From positions 156,692 to 220,691 of the forward strand of contig NZ_JAGGLB010000014.1 of NCBI RefSeq assembly GCF_017874215.1: a stretch of DNA of 64,000 nucleotides. The letters are read 5' to 3'. Positions 41,814-50,128 of the stretch are shown here, one piece after another; position 1 is the first letter of the stretch, and each line of letters starts with the position of its first letter. The notes beneath the pieces were generated by a model. That model had not been told where the DNA came from. It did no database searches and saw nothing but the letters and a program-made list of their open reading frames with translations. Origin of the DNA: Paenibacillus eucommiae (GTDB lineage Bacteria; Bacillota; Bacilli; Paenibacillales; NBRC-103111). Position numbers and translations under genes: made by a program.

Positions 41814-44696
41814 GTGGCCAGAGAGAGTATCATCATTAAAGGAGCAAGAGCTCATAATTTAAAAAATATAGACGTTACGATTCCGCGTGATCGTTTCGTT
41901 GTGCTTACCGGGCTAAGCGGATCGGGGAAGTCTTCTTTAGCCTTTGATACGATCTATGCAGAGGGACAACGCAGATATGTCGAGTCCCTATCGGCGTATG
42001 CCAGACAATTCCTGGGACAAATGGACAAGCCGGATGTGGATTCCATTGAGGGTTTATCACCGGCGATTTCGATTGATCAGAAAACAACAAGCCGTAATCC
42101 GCGTTCTACTGTGGGTACAGTTACGGAAATATATGATTACCTACGTCTTCTTTTCGCCCGGGTTGGACGACCGCATTGCCCTACACACGGAATTGAAATT
42201 ACCTCCCAGACCGTAGAGCAAATGGTCGACCGTATTATGGAATATCCGGAACGGACAAGACTGCAGATTCTGGCTCCGCTTGTGTCAGGCCGTAAGGGAG
42301 AGCATGTCAAGCTGCTCGCTGATATTCAAAAACAAGGCTTTGTCAGAGTTCGGGTCAATGGAGAAATTATCGAACTTTCTGAGAAAATTGAACTGGAAAA
42401 AAATAAAAAGCATACGATTGAAGTTGTGATCGACCGAATTGTAGTGAAGGATGACGTCCATGCCCGGCTTGCCGATTCGTTGGAAACAGCGCTGAAGCTT
42501 GCTGATGGCAGGGTTCTGGTCGACGTTATGGAGAAGGAAGAGCTGCTGTTCAGCCAAAATCTGGCTTGTCCAGAATGCGGCTTCAGCATCGAAGAGCTCG
42601 CTCCGAGAATGTTTTCATTTAACAGCCCTTTCGGAGCTTGCCCGGAATGCGATGGCTTGGGCAGTCAAATGATTGTTGACCCAGAGCTGCTGGTACCAAA
42701 TAAGAGGATGTCGATCGAAGAAGGCGCCTTTGAAGCCTGGGCGGGAAGTACGTCCAATTATTACCCGCAGTTTCTGGCGGCAGTATGCTCGCACTATAAG
42801 ATTCCCCGGGATGTACCCATCTCTGAAATTACAGATGATCAAATGAAAATATTGCTGTATGGGACTGGCGGGGAGAAAATCCGCTTCCGCTATGAGAGCG
42901 ATATGGGCGTCACCAAAGAAGCGCTCGTTCCATTCGAAGGGATTATCCGCAACCTGGAGCGGCGTTACCGGGATACATTCTCCGAAGGTATTCGTGAGCA
43001 TATCGAATCTTATATGAGCTCTAAGCCTTGTCCCAAATGCAAAGGGCAGCGTCTGAAGCCCGAAACGCTGGCTGTCACGATCAATGGCAGGAATATTGCT
43101 CATTCTACAGCTTTGTCCATTGGAGAGGCACAGGAATGGTTTGGGGGCCTTAAACTCACTGATAGAGAGCTGGCAATTGCCCAATTGATTCTCAAAGAAA
43201 TTAATGCAAGACTAGGCTTTCTCGTCAACGTTGGACTGGATTACCTGACCTTGCATCGTGCTGCTGGGACATTGTCCGGAGGCGAAGCGCAGAGGATTCG
43301 TCTTGCTACCCAGATCGGCTCAAGCTTGATGGGCGTCCTTTACATTCTGGATGAGCCTAGTATTGGGCTGCACCAAAGGGATAATGCCAGACTTATTCAG
43401 ACGCTTGAGCATATGCGCGATCTTGGAAACACGCTAATTGTCGTAGAGCACGATGAAGATACGATGATGGCCGCCGATTATATCATTGATATCGGACCAG
43501 GAGCAGGGATTCATGGAGGTCAGGTGATTGCTCAGGGTACTCCGCAAGAGCTGATGGAGGACTCCAACTCTTTAACCGGCCAGTACTTAAGCGGTAAGAA
43601 GTTTATTGCCATTCCTCCAGAGCGGCGCAAGCCTAATGGTAAATGGCTGGAGATCAAAGGGGCCAAAGAAAATAATTTAAAAGGCGTTTCGGTGAAAGTA
43701 CCGCTAGGTATATTTACCTGCGTTACAGGAGTTTCGGGTTCAGGCAAGAGCACCTTGATCAATGAAATACTGTACAAAACCTTAGCTAAAGAGCTTAACG
43801 GAGCCAAAGTGCGCCCTGGAGAGCATAAAGAAGTGCTTGGACTTGAGCATATCGATAAAGTAATTGAAATCGACCAGTCGCCAATCGGAAGGACACCGCG
43901 TTCCAATCCTGCAACATACACGGGAGTGTTCGACGATATCCGTGACTTGTTCGCATCAACAACCGAAGCCAAAATCCGCGGTTACAAGAAAGGCCGTTTC
44001 AGCTTTAATGTCAAAGGCGGCCGCTGTGAGGCTTGCCGCGGAGATGGAATCATTAAGATAGAAATGCATTTTTTACCTGATGTTTACGTACCCTGTGAAG
44101 TATGCAAAGGTAAGAGGTACAATCGCGAAACTCTGGAAGTGAAGTATAAAGGGAACAATATTTCCGAAGTTCTTGGGTTGACGATTGAAGATGCTGTCGA
44201 GTTCTTCAAAAATATTCCGCGCATTCACCGTAAAATGCAAACACTGCTGGATGTTGGCCTTGGCTACATGAACCTGGGTCAGCCGGCCACTACGCTATCC
44301 GGTGGGGAAGCACAGCGTGTGAAGCTCGCTGCTGAGCTCTACCGCCGCAGCACAGGCAAGACGATATATATTCTTGATGAGCCCACGACCGGGCTTCATA
44401 TTGACGATATTGACCGTCTGTTGAAGGTGCTGCACCGTCTTGTAGACAATGGAGAAAGCGTGCTTGTCATTGAGCATAATCTGGATGTAATTAAAACAGC
44501 AGATTATATCATCGACCTAGGACCAGATGGAGGCAACCGTGGTGGAGAAATTGTCGCCGTCGGTACTCCAGAGGCAGTAGTTAAGGTAAAGAAATCTTAC
44601 ACTGCACAATACTTGAAGCCAGTACTTGAGCGTGATCGCCAGCGTTCAGAAGATTACGATAAGCGGCTTAAAGTGTTGGAGGACGCTGTAGGATAA
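41814..44696 (+). CDS. uvrA: UvrA, excinuclease ABC subunit A
   Basis: A 960-residue DNA-damage sensor with two ABC ATPase halves: Walker A G-L-S-G-S-G-K-S-S and G-V-S-G-S-G-K-S-T, and two L-S-G-G-E-A-Q-R signatures. Two zinc modules are visible (C-P-E-C-G...C-P-E-C-D-G-L and C-E-A-C-R-G-D-G...C-E-V-C-K-G-K-R). GTG 41814 gives the usual N-terminus (V/M-A-R-E-S-I-I-I-K-G-A-R-A-H-N-L); ATG 41802 is an alternative. It lies 46 bp after uvrB and is followed by a strong terminator. Confidence 0.96.
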   Translation: MARESIIIKGARAHNLKNIDVTIPRDRFVVLTGLSGSGKSSLAFDTIYAEGQRRYVESLSAYARQFLGQMDKPDVDSIEGLSPAISIDQKTTSRNPRSTVGTVTEIYDYLRLLFARVGRPHCPTHGIEITSQTVEQMVDRIMEYPERTRLQILAPLVSGRKGEHVKLLADIQKQGFVRVRVNGEIIELSEKIELEKNKKHTIEVVIDRIVVKDDVHARLADSLETALKLADGRVLVDVMEKEELLFSQNLACPECGFSIEELAPRMFSFNSPFGACPECDGLGSQMIVDPELLVPNKRMSIEEGAFEAWAGSTSNYYPQFLAAVCSHYKIPRDVPISEITDDQMKILLYGTGGEKIRFRYESDMGVTKEALVPFEGIIRNLERRYRDTFSEGIREHIESYMSSKPCPKCKGQRLKPETLAVTINGRNIAHSTALSIGEAQEWFGGLKLTDRELAIAQLILKEINARLGFLVNVGLDYLTLHRAAGTLSGGEAQRIRLATQIGSSLMGVLYILDEPSIGLHQRDNARLIQTLEHMRDLGNTLIVVEHDEDTMMAADYIIDIGPGAGIHGGQVIAQGTPQELMEDSNSLTGQYLSGKKFIAIPPERRKPNGKWLEIKGAKENNLKGVSVKVPLGIFTCVTGVSGSGKSTLINEILYKTLAKELNGAKVRPGEHKEVLGLEHIDKVIEIDQSPIGRTPRSNPATYTGVFDDIRDLFASTTEAKIRGYKKGRFSFNVKGGRCEACRGDGIIKIEMHFLPDVYVPCEVCKGKRYNRETLEVKYKGNNISEVLGLTIEDAVEFFKNIPRIHRKMQTLLDVGLGYMNLGQPATTLSGGEAQRVKLAAELYRRSTGKTIYILDEPTTGLHIDDIDRLLKVLHRLVDNGESVLVIEHNLDVIKTADYIIDLGPDGGNRGGEIVAVGTPEAVVKVKKSYTAQYLKPVLERDRQRSEDYDKRLKVLEDAVG

Positions 44697-44701
44697 GAAA
44701 G

Positions 44702-44738
44702 AACCGTCAGGGAGCATTGAATCCCTGATGGTTTTTTG
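44702..44738 (+). terminator. terminator after uvrA
   Basis: AACCGTCAGGGA pairs with TCCCTGATGGTT, then six T. The 290 bp from here to the next gene show only a possible weak promoter (TTGCAT, 17 bp, TAACAT at about 44,954-44,982). Confidence 0.92.
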
Positions 44739-45027
44739 TGAACCGTTGGAGGACAGTGCGATAGGGCCGTAAAGCCTGGCAGGATCGATTTAAATACGGG
44801 CCCAGCATGTTCCGCGTAATAAATATTCGATAAAATGGATATTTTATACTTGTGGAGAAGATTAGAAAATCACGATTCATCCGTGAAATATGTACAGCTA
44901 GGACGAGAATTTCTTAAAAAGGTGACAAACTTGTTACACATGCCTTGAATCGCTTGCATAACAAAGCTAATCAAGCTAACATAGAGGTAAAATGATATGG
45001 TACGAGATACGAAGAGGAGGTCTCTCA

Positions 45028-45240
45028 ATGTTTTTAGCGGAAGAGGCGGAAAAAACCAGCACATATACAGGTACATTTACAATGTTCGACCCTTTTGTTC
45101 TGCTTTTCACAATCGTTATTGCAATAGCTTGCATTAGGCTTCTATCCGCAAGAAGAAAGAATAAGTTTGCAATTGGCTTTTCAGTTGTTGCTTTATTAGT
45201 CTTTTTGCTGATGGACTTTGTGATGATATCGGGTTGGTAG
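45028..45240 (+). CDS. small two-helix membrane protein (DUF2759-like)
   Basis: A 70-residue protein with a charged N-terminus (M-F-L-A-E-E-A-E-K-T) and two hydrophobic helices (about 18-38 and 48-68) joined by a basic turn R-K-N-K-F-A-I-G-F-S. AAGAGGAGG lies 7 bp before ATG 45028; an in-frame ATG at 44992 precedes it and is rejected. The helix-K-N-helix pattern recalls small DUF2759 proteins of Bacillales, which have no known function. Confident as a gene, tentative as to family. Confidence 0.65.
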   Translation: MFLAEEAEKTSTYTGTFTMFDPFVLLFTIVIAIACIRLLSARRKNKFAIGFSVVALLVFLLMDFVMISGW

Positions 45241-45277
45241 TTCTTAGAGACGCAAGTCCTTATAAATGTGTAACAAA

Positions 45278-45323
45278 AAGCCAACAGCTTCCGCAAATGC
45301 GGCGGTTGTTGGCTTCTTTTTTT
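45278..45323. terminator. terminator between convergent genes
   Basis: AAGCCAACA...CCGC / GCGG...TTGTTGGCTT with a long T run on the plus strand. The A run on the other side allows it to serve the isomerase gene on the minus strand too. Confidence 0.85.
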
Positions 45324-45365
45324 GAGCATCTGGACTTCAATCTTCAAGTTTTCAATGTGAGGCTG

Positions 45366-46334
45366 TTACACCCACCACATTTCTCCAAGTGGCTCCTTGA
45401 TAAGAAGCTGCTGCAGGTTCTGAGCGGCTTTGCTAAAGCCTTCTTCAACGGACATTAATCCGTCTTCATGTTCAATGCTTACTACGTAATCGTAGCCTAC
45501 CAGTCGAAGCGCGCTGATGATATCTGCCCACGCTTTGAGATCATGCCCGTAGCCAACGGTACGGAACTGCCATGCCCGGTCAAGCATATGTGTATAGGAT
45601 TGCATGTCAGTGAGGCCATAGCGGTTGACGTTGATTGGATCGATGGAAGTATCTTTGGCATGGAAGTGATGAATAGCTCCTGCACGCCCGAGAATGTTAA
45701 TGGACTGCACAGGGTCAATGCCCTGCCACCACATATGGCTCGGATCCAGGTTAGCTCCTATAACCTCGCCTGCTGCTTCACGAAGTCTAAGCAAAGTGGC
45801 AGGGGTATGTACGGAGAATCCGCCATGCAGCTCAAGGCCAATTTTGACCCCGCGGTCAGAAGCGTATTTGCCGCTTTCAGTCCAATAAGGAATAACTTTA
45901 TTTTCCCACTGCCAGCTCAGTATTTCCTGGAAATCGTTCGGCCAAGGAGCTACCGGCCAGTTCGGATATTTAGCATCCTCATGGTCGCCTGGGCAGCCTG
46001 AGAAGCAATTGACTACAGGAACTTCCAGGCGCTGAGCCAGCTCTACGGTTTGGAGAAAGGTATTATGATGCTCTTGAGATATTTGCTTTTGTGGATGAAG
46101 TGGGTTGCCATGACAGCTTAGAGCGCTAATCGTAAGGCCCCTTGATTCTACAGCCTGTTTAAAGGCTTTAAGCTTTCCAGCGTCAGCAAGAAGCTCTTCG
46201 GGCTTACAGTGAGCATTGCCAGGATAAGCGCCTGTTCCGATCTCAACTGCATCAAGACCCTTGGATGAAATATAGTCCAGCGCTTCCTCAAAGGGCTTAC
46301 CCGCGAAAAGTACCATAAATACGCCTAATTTCAT
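45366..46334 (-). CDS. sugar phosphate isomerase/epimerase (xylose isomerase-like TIM barrel)
   Basis: A 322-residue TIM-barrel protein starting M-K-L-G-V-F-M-V-L-F with G-L-D-A-V-E-I-G-T-G, E-L-H-G-G-F-S-V-H, N-L-D-P-S-H-M-W-W-Q-G and a C-terminal V-S-I-E-H-E-D motif. The Glu, Asp, His and Glu residues fit the divalent-metal site of this superfamily. The precise sugar substrate cannot be inferred. ATG 46334 has a GGAGGTG site; an in-frame ATG at 46376 is upstream of it. A separate extended -10 promoter upstream suggests that it is independent of the Dlt-like operon. Confidence 0.85.
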   Translation of the reverse strand: MKLGVFMVLFAGKPFEEALDYISSKGLDAVEIGTGAYPGNAHCKPEELLADAGKLKAFKQAVESRGLTISALSCHGNPLHPQKQISQEHHNTFLQTVELAQRLEVPVVNCFSGCPGDHEDAKYPNWPVAPWPNDFQEILSWQWENKVIPYWTESGKYASDRGVKIGLELHGGFSVHTPATLLRLREAAGEVIGANLDPSHMWWQGIDPVQSINILGRAGAIHHFHAKDTSIDPINVNRYGLTDMQSYTHMLDRAWQFRTVGYGHDLKAWADIISALRLVGYDYVVSIEHEDGLMSVEEGFSKAAQNLQQLLIKEPLGEMWWV

Positions 46335-46381
46335 TAACCTACACCTCCAGAAATGGTAAAAAGAACGCGCGATCATTTCAA

Positions 46382-46390
46382 ATTATACCA
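46382..46390 (-). promoter_or_regulatory. extended -10 of the isomerase gene
   Basis: On the minus strand TGGTATAAT (46390-46382), an extended -10 with no good -35, in the 66-bp gap after the MBOAT gene. Confidence 0.5.
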
Positions 46391-46400
46391 TTGTTTCCAG

Positions 46401-47558
46401 TTAAAAAGAAGGGAGGTTCAGCAGACCGCGATAAATCCGCAGCACAGCTTCATGATCCGGGCTATAAATGATTACAGCCAGGGTAACAAGGGCCTGCGTG
46501 CAAAAGCAGCGGAAATAGAAATAAGTCTTGGAAGACTTCTTTTTGTTGACGGTCGAAAGCTGAAATAAATTTTCCAGAGCTAACAGAAGGCCATGATAAA
46601 CGCCCCATAAGAGATAAAGCCATGAGAAGCCGTGCCACAAGCCAATGAGCACCATAATGAGCAGAGACAAGCCTGCCGCTGTAAGGCGGGATGGTGTTTT
46701 CCGGGAAAAGAACATGAAGATATGATCGCGGAAAAAATCTCCCAGAGTAGCATGCCAATTACGCCAGTATTGAGTTAAGGTAGGAGACAGGAACGGCCGT
46801 TTGAAATTTTCCGGCATGGTGTAGCCCATCAGTCGCCCAAAGCCAATAGCAATGTCCGAGTAGCCTGAGAAATCGAAGTAGATTAAAGCATAAAACCAAA
46901 TCATCAGGAAGATGGATTGGTGGGTGTGCAGATCATTTTGAAGCACATCGTTAAAAACGCCAGTCATCCAGGTGACAAGTACAATTTTTTTGAATAGCCC
47001 GAGGACGATACGCTTTATGCTATCTTCGAACAAGGCTGCGTTTACTGTGTAAGGTTTCTTGCTGTCAGCCATAAAATCACGGAATTTGAGAATGGGGCCA
47101 GACGTAAAGGTAGGAATAAATAAAATATAATTGCTGTAATCCAGCAGGGGAACTTGTCCTTTTTTCTCAAAAAAGTAAGCAAAATAGTAAGCATCGATCA
47201 CCTTCAGCACATTATAGATAAGCCCGAGGTAGATGATCGTGTCAAATAACGGATTTTGAAAAATACCCATGACGAAAAACCGGATACCGATGAATACAGC
47301 AGCCACATTAGCAAGGATCGCAAACAGGAACGTGGCTGTGCGCCAAAGTTTCGTGCGGCATAAATAAACAAAACCCAAATAATTAAGCAGCGTAAAAATC
47401 AGATAGAACACAAGCAGCTTCTTGCTGAACAATAGCAGGAAGCAGACGCTGAACAGCAGGGTAAGCACTCTTTTATTGTTAGGATAACGGCGGGTAAGCA
47501 TAAGAATGACGACCATGCCGAGCATTGCCATTATTGCGTTCATGTTCAAATAAAACAT
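46401..47558 (-). CDS. DltB-like MBOAT O-acyltransferase
   Basis: A 385-residue polytopic membrane protein with about 10 hydrophobic segments. MBOAT/DltB hallmarks are F-D-F-S-G-Y-S-D-I-A-I-G-F-G, Y-W-R-N-W-H-A-T-L-G-D-F-F-R-D-H-I-F, and the catalytic His at about residue 309 in L-W-H-G-F-S. DltB moves D-alanine from carrier protein across the membrane toward teichoic acid. Here the neighbours are a carrier protein, an SGNH protein and a DltX-like peptide, so the same acyl-export step is likely. ATG 47558 is chosen on a GGGAG site 10 nt upstream; the upstream in-frame start (47624) overlaps the dltX-like gene. Confidence 0.9.
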   Translation of the reverse strand: MFYLNMNAIMAMLGMVVILMLTRRYPNNKRVLTLLFSVCFLLLFSKKLLVFYLIFTLLNYLGFVYLCRTKLWRTATFLFAILANVAAVFIGIRFFVMGIFQNPLFDTIIYLGLIYNVLKVIDAYYFAYFFEKKGQVPLLDYSNYILFIPTFTSGPILKFRDFMADSKKPYTVNAALFEDSIKRIVLGLFKKIVLVTWMTGVFNDVLQNDLHTHQSIFLMIWFYALIYFDFSGYSDIAIGFGRLMGYTMPENFKRPFLSPTLTQYWRNWHATLGDFFRDHIFMFFSRKTPSRLTAAGLSLLIMVLIGLWHGFSWLYLLWGVYHGLLLALENLFQLSTVNKKKSSKTYFYFRCFCTQALVTLAVIIYSPDHEAVLRIYRGLLNLPSF

Positions 47559-47577
47559 AGCTGCAGTACTCCCTTGA

Positions 47578-47688
47578 TTAGAATCCCTCGTAAATAAATA
47601 AGCCGTTTCCTGTAAAATACACAAGCACTAAGTAGAGCATGAGAAGGTAAGCTAAGATTTCTAAGGTTTTCTTAACGACTCTAGCCAT
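47578..47688 (-). CDS. DltX-like microprotein, 36 residues
   Basis: Starts at ATG 47688 with a perfect AAGGAGG 7 bp upstream, overlaps the end of the SGNH gene by 28 bp, and stops at 47578, 19 bp before the MBOAT start. Its layout is a basic N-terminus (M-A-R-V-V-K-K-T), one membrane helix (L-A-Y-L-L-M-L-Y-L-V-L-V-Y-F) and the C-terminal motif G-L-F-I-Y-E-G-F. DltX peptides have the same layout and end F-I-Y-N-E-F; their conserved Tyr, kept here, is placed at the DltB active site. It lies immediately upstream of dltB-like, whereas canonical dltX is upstream of dltA. Confidence 0.8.
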   Translation of the reverse strand: MARVVKKTLEILAYLLMLYLVLVYFTGNGLFIYEGF

Positions 47689-48554
47689 GCGTCAACCTCC
47701 TTCGTAAACTGCGGTGCACCATCTGCGCGATTCAAATGAACAAGATCATGGAAATACTTAGCATCAAAAGTATCCATTAGATCAAGAATGGGGACGCTGC
47801 CAGCTTCCAGGCTGCTGTTGACGGCTTGTTTGAGCTCTGCGACATAAGGCGGATGCTTATAGTCAGGATGCCAAGGCATCCAGATGACACGCAGCGGCAG
47901 CTTGTGATCAGCGGCATAGGCGATGACCCAATCCAGGGCGTCCAGGTTTTTCTGGAAATCTTTAAGACGCATCCAGCCGAAGCGCTGGTCATAGTCATTC
48001 CATTTGTCCTTCATCCAGGCTTGGTCCTGTTGGCCGAAATAAAGCATCTTGTCGATCCATGAAGGCGTGTAGGCCAAGCTGCCATTGCTCAAATTTTTTA
48101 CAAAATCCTCGCCGGTTTTACGAAAATAGTCGCGATACGTATATACATAGGGCTGATACCAAGGCTTAAACCACTGATAAGTAGCATCCGTTTCTAGGCT
48201 GTCAATCATCGTGTGCACATCTATGCCAATAACGAGCTGGTCTTTGATTTGATACAGATCTTTTTGCAAAATGCCCTGCAAATCAGTCAGCTTTCCATAG
48301 GATAAGCCCATCTCAACAAGCGGCGACGCCGATTTCTCTTCGATATACGCACCGGTCACTGACGAATTGCCGAAGAAAACCGGCCCCGAGCGGGACCAGC
48401 TGTGGTGGAATAGCGTTTTGGTAAAATCATTTTTGTAAAAGCGGCGGGAGCTCTCCATCGGATTCCAGAAGGAAATCAGCGCATTGGAAAGCAGGAGCAC
48501 CGCCAGAAATAAGAGCACAAAGCTGTTCGCTTTAAGAAAAGAGAATAGTTTCAA
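47661..48554 (-). CDS. membrane-anchored SGNH-fold protein (DltD-like)
   Basis: A 297-residue protein with an N-terminal membrane anchor (about 10-30) and an extracellular SGNH-type domain. The nucleophile block is F-F-G-N-S-S-V-T-G (Ser 64 or 65), and a C-terminal D-L-V-H (Asp 270, His 273) completes the expected triad. DltD has this architecture and acts outside the membrane at the last transfer step. ATG 48554 lies 33 bp after the ligase gene. Alternatives are a generic polysaccharide O-acetyl-transfer partner (AlgX/J-like), but the carrier and ligase next door favour amino acid transfer. Confidence 0.8.
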   Translation of the reverse strand: MKLFSFLKANSFVLLFLAVLLLSNALISFWNPMESSRRFYKNDFTKTLFHHSWSRSGPVFFGNSSVTGAYIEEKSASPLVEMGLSYGKLTDLQGILQKDLYQIKDQLVIGIDVHTMIDSLETDATYQWFKPWYQPYVYTYRDYFRKTGEDFVKNLSNGSLAYTPSWIDKMLYFGQQDQAWMKDKWNDYDQRFGWMRLKDFQKNLDALDWVIAYAADHKLPLRVIWMPWHPDYKHPPYVAELKQAVNSSLEAGSVPILDLMDTFDAKYFHDLVHLNRADGAPQFTKEVDAWLESLRKP

Positions 48555-48587
48555 CGGATATCACTCATTACTTGGTTTGATAGGAGC

Positions 48588-49784
48588 TTACAGCGATTTC
48601 TCTTGCCAATCTGCATACTGCTCACGGAAAGTTGTCGGCCACTGCTCCTGATCCAGTCCATACTGAGCCAAGAAAGCGAACGCCCAGCGTTCTATGCCAA
48701 AGCCTACACAGCCAGTGACAGCGTTACGTTTGCCCATTTTGATGTTAAAGGCATTGCCGAAGGTGTTGCTATGAAAATTAACGGAGCTGCAGGCGATTGA
48801 TTTATTTTGATAAGGAACCGTTAAGCGCAGCTCGTATTTCATTTCCTGATTGCGCTGGAAGGAGGCCTTCACTTGAAAATCATTGGTAAAGAAAGGATCG
48901 TTAGCAATCTCCAGCAAGCTGTCAACTTCCCATTCAACGGCCAGTTCCTTCAAATATTCAATGGATTTCAAGCGGTTTTCTTTGACAAAGTCAGGCTTAC
49001 CGACAAAAATAATTTCCCTCATCGAGAAATCGAGCAGACGGCCGAAATCACTGTGGTTTTTGGATTCGAAGCGGTGGCATTTGGCAATGGCGGTAACGAC
49101 GATCCCGTCTCCTTCCAGCGTTTCGTCCTGCAGGCCTTCGTAGCAGTGATAACAGGTAGATGGATTCATAACAAAATTCGGCTGCGGCATATTCTTGTCA
49201 AGCTCAAGGGCTTGATCTTTATTCCAACCTCCAGCTTTACGAATCGAATCTGAGAAGGCTTCAATCACATCCAGATCCTCACGAAGGTGGGTCAAGAAAT
49301 GAATATGCTCCGGAAATGAAGTGAAATGGTTCGTTTTATTTAAGGTTTCGCAATGGATAACGGCAGGGTAAGACTCCTCCTGCATGCCTTCAAAGCGTTT
49401 GGCAATCTTGTTCACGAAGGAAAAATCTAGAAAGCGCATCAGGCTGGAAAACGGCTCGCGAAAAATGAAAAGGCCAGGCTCAAGTACCTTGATAGCCTTG
49501 CTGTCGATCAGCTCGGAAATGATATCTCCTGTGTAAGGAGTAGTGATCTTGTTTTCAAACAAAATATTTTCTTTAAAGCCGAAATCTCCTTTGGAAAAAC
49601 GCTCAATCAGGCGGTTAACACGTTCGGACACTACATCGCTGCCCAACGGAGATTCGTGCTCGATATGGATAAAGCCGTCCACAATCCGAATATCGCGAAT
49701 ATGCTCATCGACGAAGGCGGAGGCATATTTCAGTTGTCCATGCTGGCTTTCAGCTAAACGCTCAAGAGAAATTACACATTCCAT
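48588..49784 (-). CDS. amino acid:[carrier protein] ligase, class II aaRS-like
   Basis: A 398-residue protein with the catalytic core of class II seryl-tRNA-synthetase relatives and no tRNA-binding arm. Motif 2 is C-H-R-F-E-S (236-241) leading to F-S-M-R-E-I-I-F-V-G (253-262); motif 3 is G-C-V-G-F-G-I-E-R-W (358-367). N-P-S-T-C-Y-H-C-Y (207-215) and S-S-V-N-F-H-S-N-T-F-G (333-343) match amino acid:carrier-protein ligases, which adenylate glycine or alanine and load it on a phosphopantetheine carrier. Cys145, Cys359 and the motif-2 Glu are possible zinc ligands. It is 6 bp downstream of a carrier-protein gene. It would replace DltA in this Dlt-like unit. Confidence 0.88.
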   Translation of the reverse strand: MECVISLERLAESQHGQLKYASAFVDEHIRDIRIVDGFIHIEHESPLGSDVVSERVNRLIERFSKGDFGFKENILFENKITTPYTGDIISELIDSKAIKVLEPGLFIFREPFSSLMRFLDFSFVNKIAKRFEGMQEESYPAVIHCETLNKTNHFTSFPEHIHFLTHLREDLDVIEAFSDSIRKAGGWNKDQALELDKNMPQPNFVMNPSTCYHCYEGLQDETLEGDGIVVTAIAKCHRFESKNHSDFGRLLDFSMREIIFVGKPDFVKENRLKSIEYLKELAVEWEVDSLLEIANDPFFTNDFQVKASFQRNQEMKYELRLTVPYQNKSIACSSVNFHSNTFGNAFNIKMGKRNAVTGCVGFGIERWAFAFLAQYGLDQEQWPTTFREQYADWQEKSL

Positions 49785-49790
49785 GATCGG

Positions 49791-50048
49791 TTACCTCGCT
49801 ATCTTGTTAGAAATGAAATCGGCTATTTCACGAACCGTGTTGAGCGGATAGAGCATCAGATCCTGGTTGGTTACCTGGACGTTGTAGGTTTTCTCGATGT
49901 GAGCAATTAGCGCAGTAGCGCCGATGGAGTCAATATATCCGTAATCGAACAAATGAACATCCAGGTTAAAATCGTCGTCGTCAGCCTCAATCTCATAACG
50001 CTCACGGATATGCTGCTCCAACTGCTGCAAAAATTCCTCATTAGACAT
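49791..50048 (-). CDS. acyl/amino-acyl carrier protein
   Basis: An 85-residue acidic four-helix carrier with the phosphopantetheine attachment Ser41 in Y-I-D-S-I-G-A-T. The D-S-I motif and following helix are typical of stand-alone carriers paired with amino acid:carrier ligases and of DltC. It begins 80 bp after the FG-GAP gene (GGAGG site) and ends 6 bp before the ligase, its presumed loading enzyme. It would be the substrate presented to the MBOAT protein at the inner membrane face. Confidence 0.9.
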   Translation of the reverse strand: MSNEEFLQQLEQHIRERYEIEADDDDFNLDVHLFDYGYIDSIGATALIAHIEKTYNVQVTNQDLMLYPLNTVREIADFISNKIAR

Positions 50049-50128
50049 GGATGAAGCCTCCTGTATGGATGGGATAGTGGGTAATTGGGTGTTACTTGGC
50101 TATTATGAATGGCAGTGGTAAGCTGCCC

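Noticed and set aside
45366..46334. The sugar isomerase as a seventh gene of the Dlt-like operon
   Set aside because: A separate extended -10 lies in the gap before it and no functional link to aminoacylation is evident; kept apart.
48588..49784. The ligase as a true seryl-tRNA synthetase
   Set aside because: It lacks the N-terminal coiled-coil tRNA arm and lies next to a carrier-protein gene, with motifs typical of amino acid:carrier ligases.
46401..50048. The carrier-ligase-MBOAT set as a canonical dltABCD operon
   Set aside because: There is no DltA-type adenylation domain; the activating enzyme has class II synthetase motifs instead.
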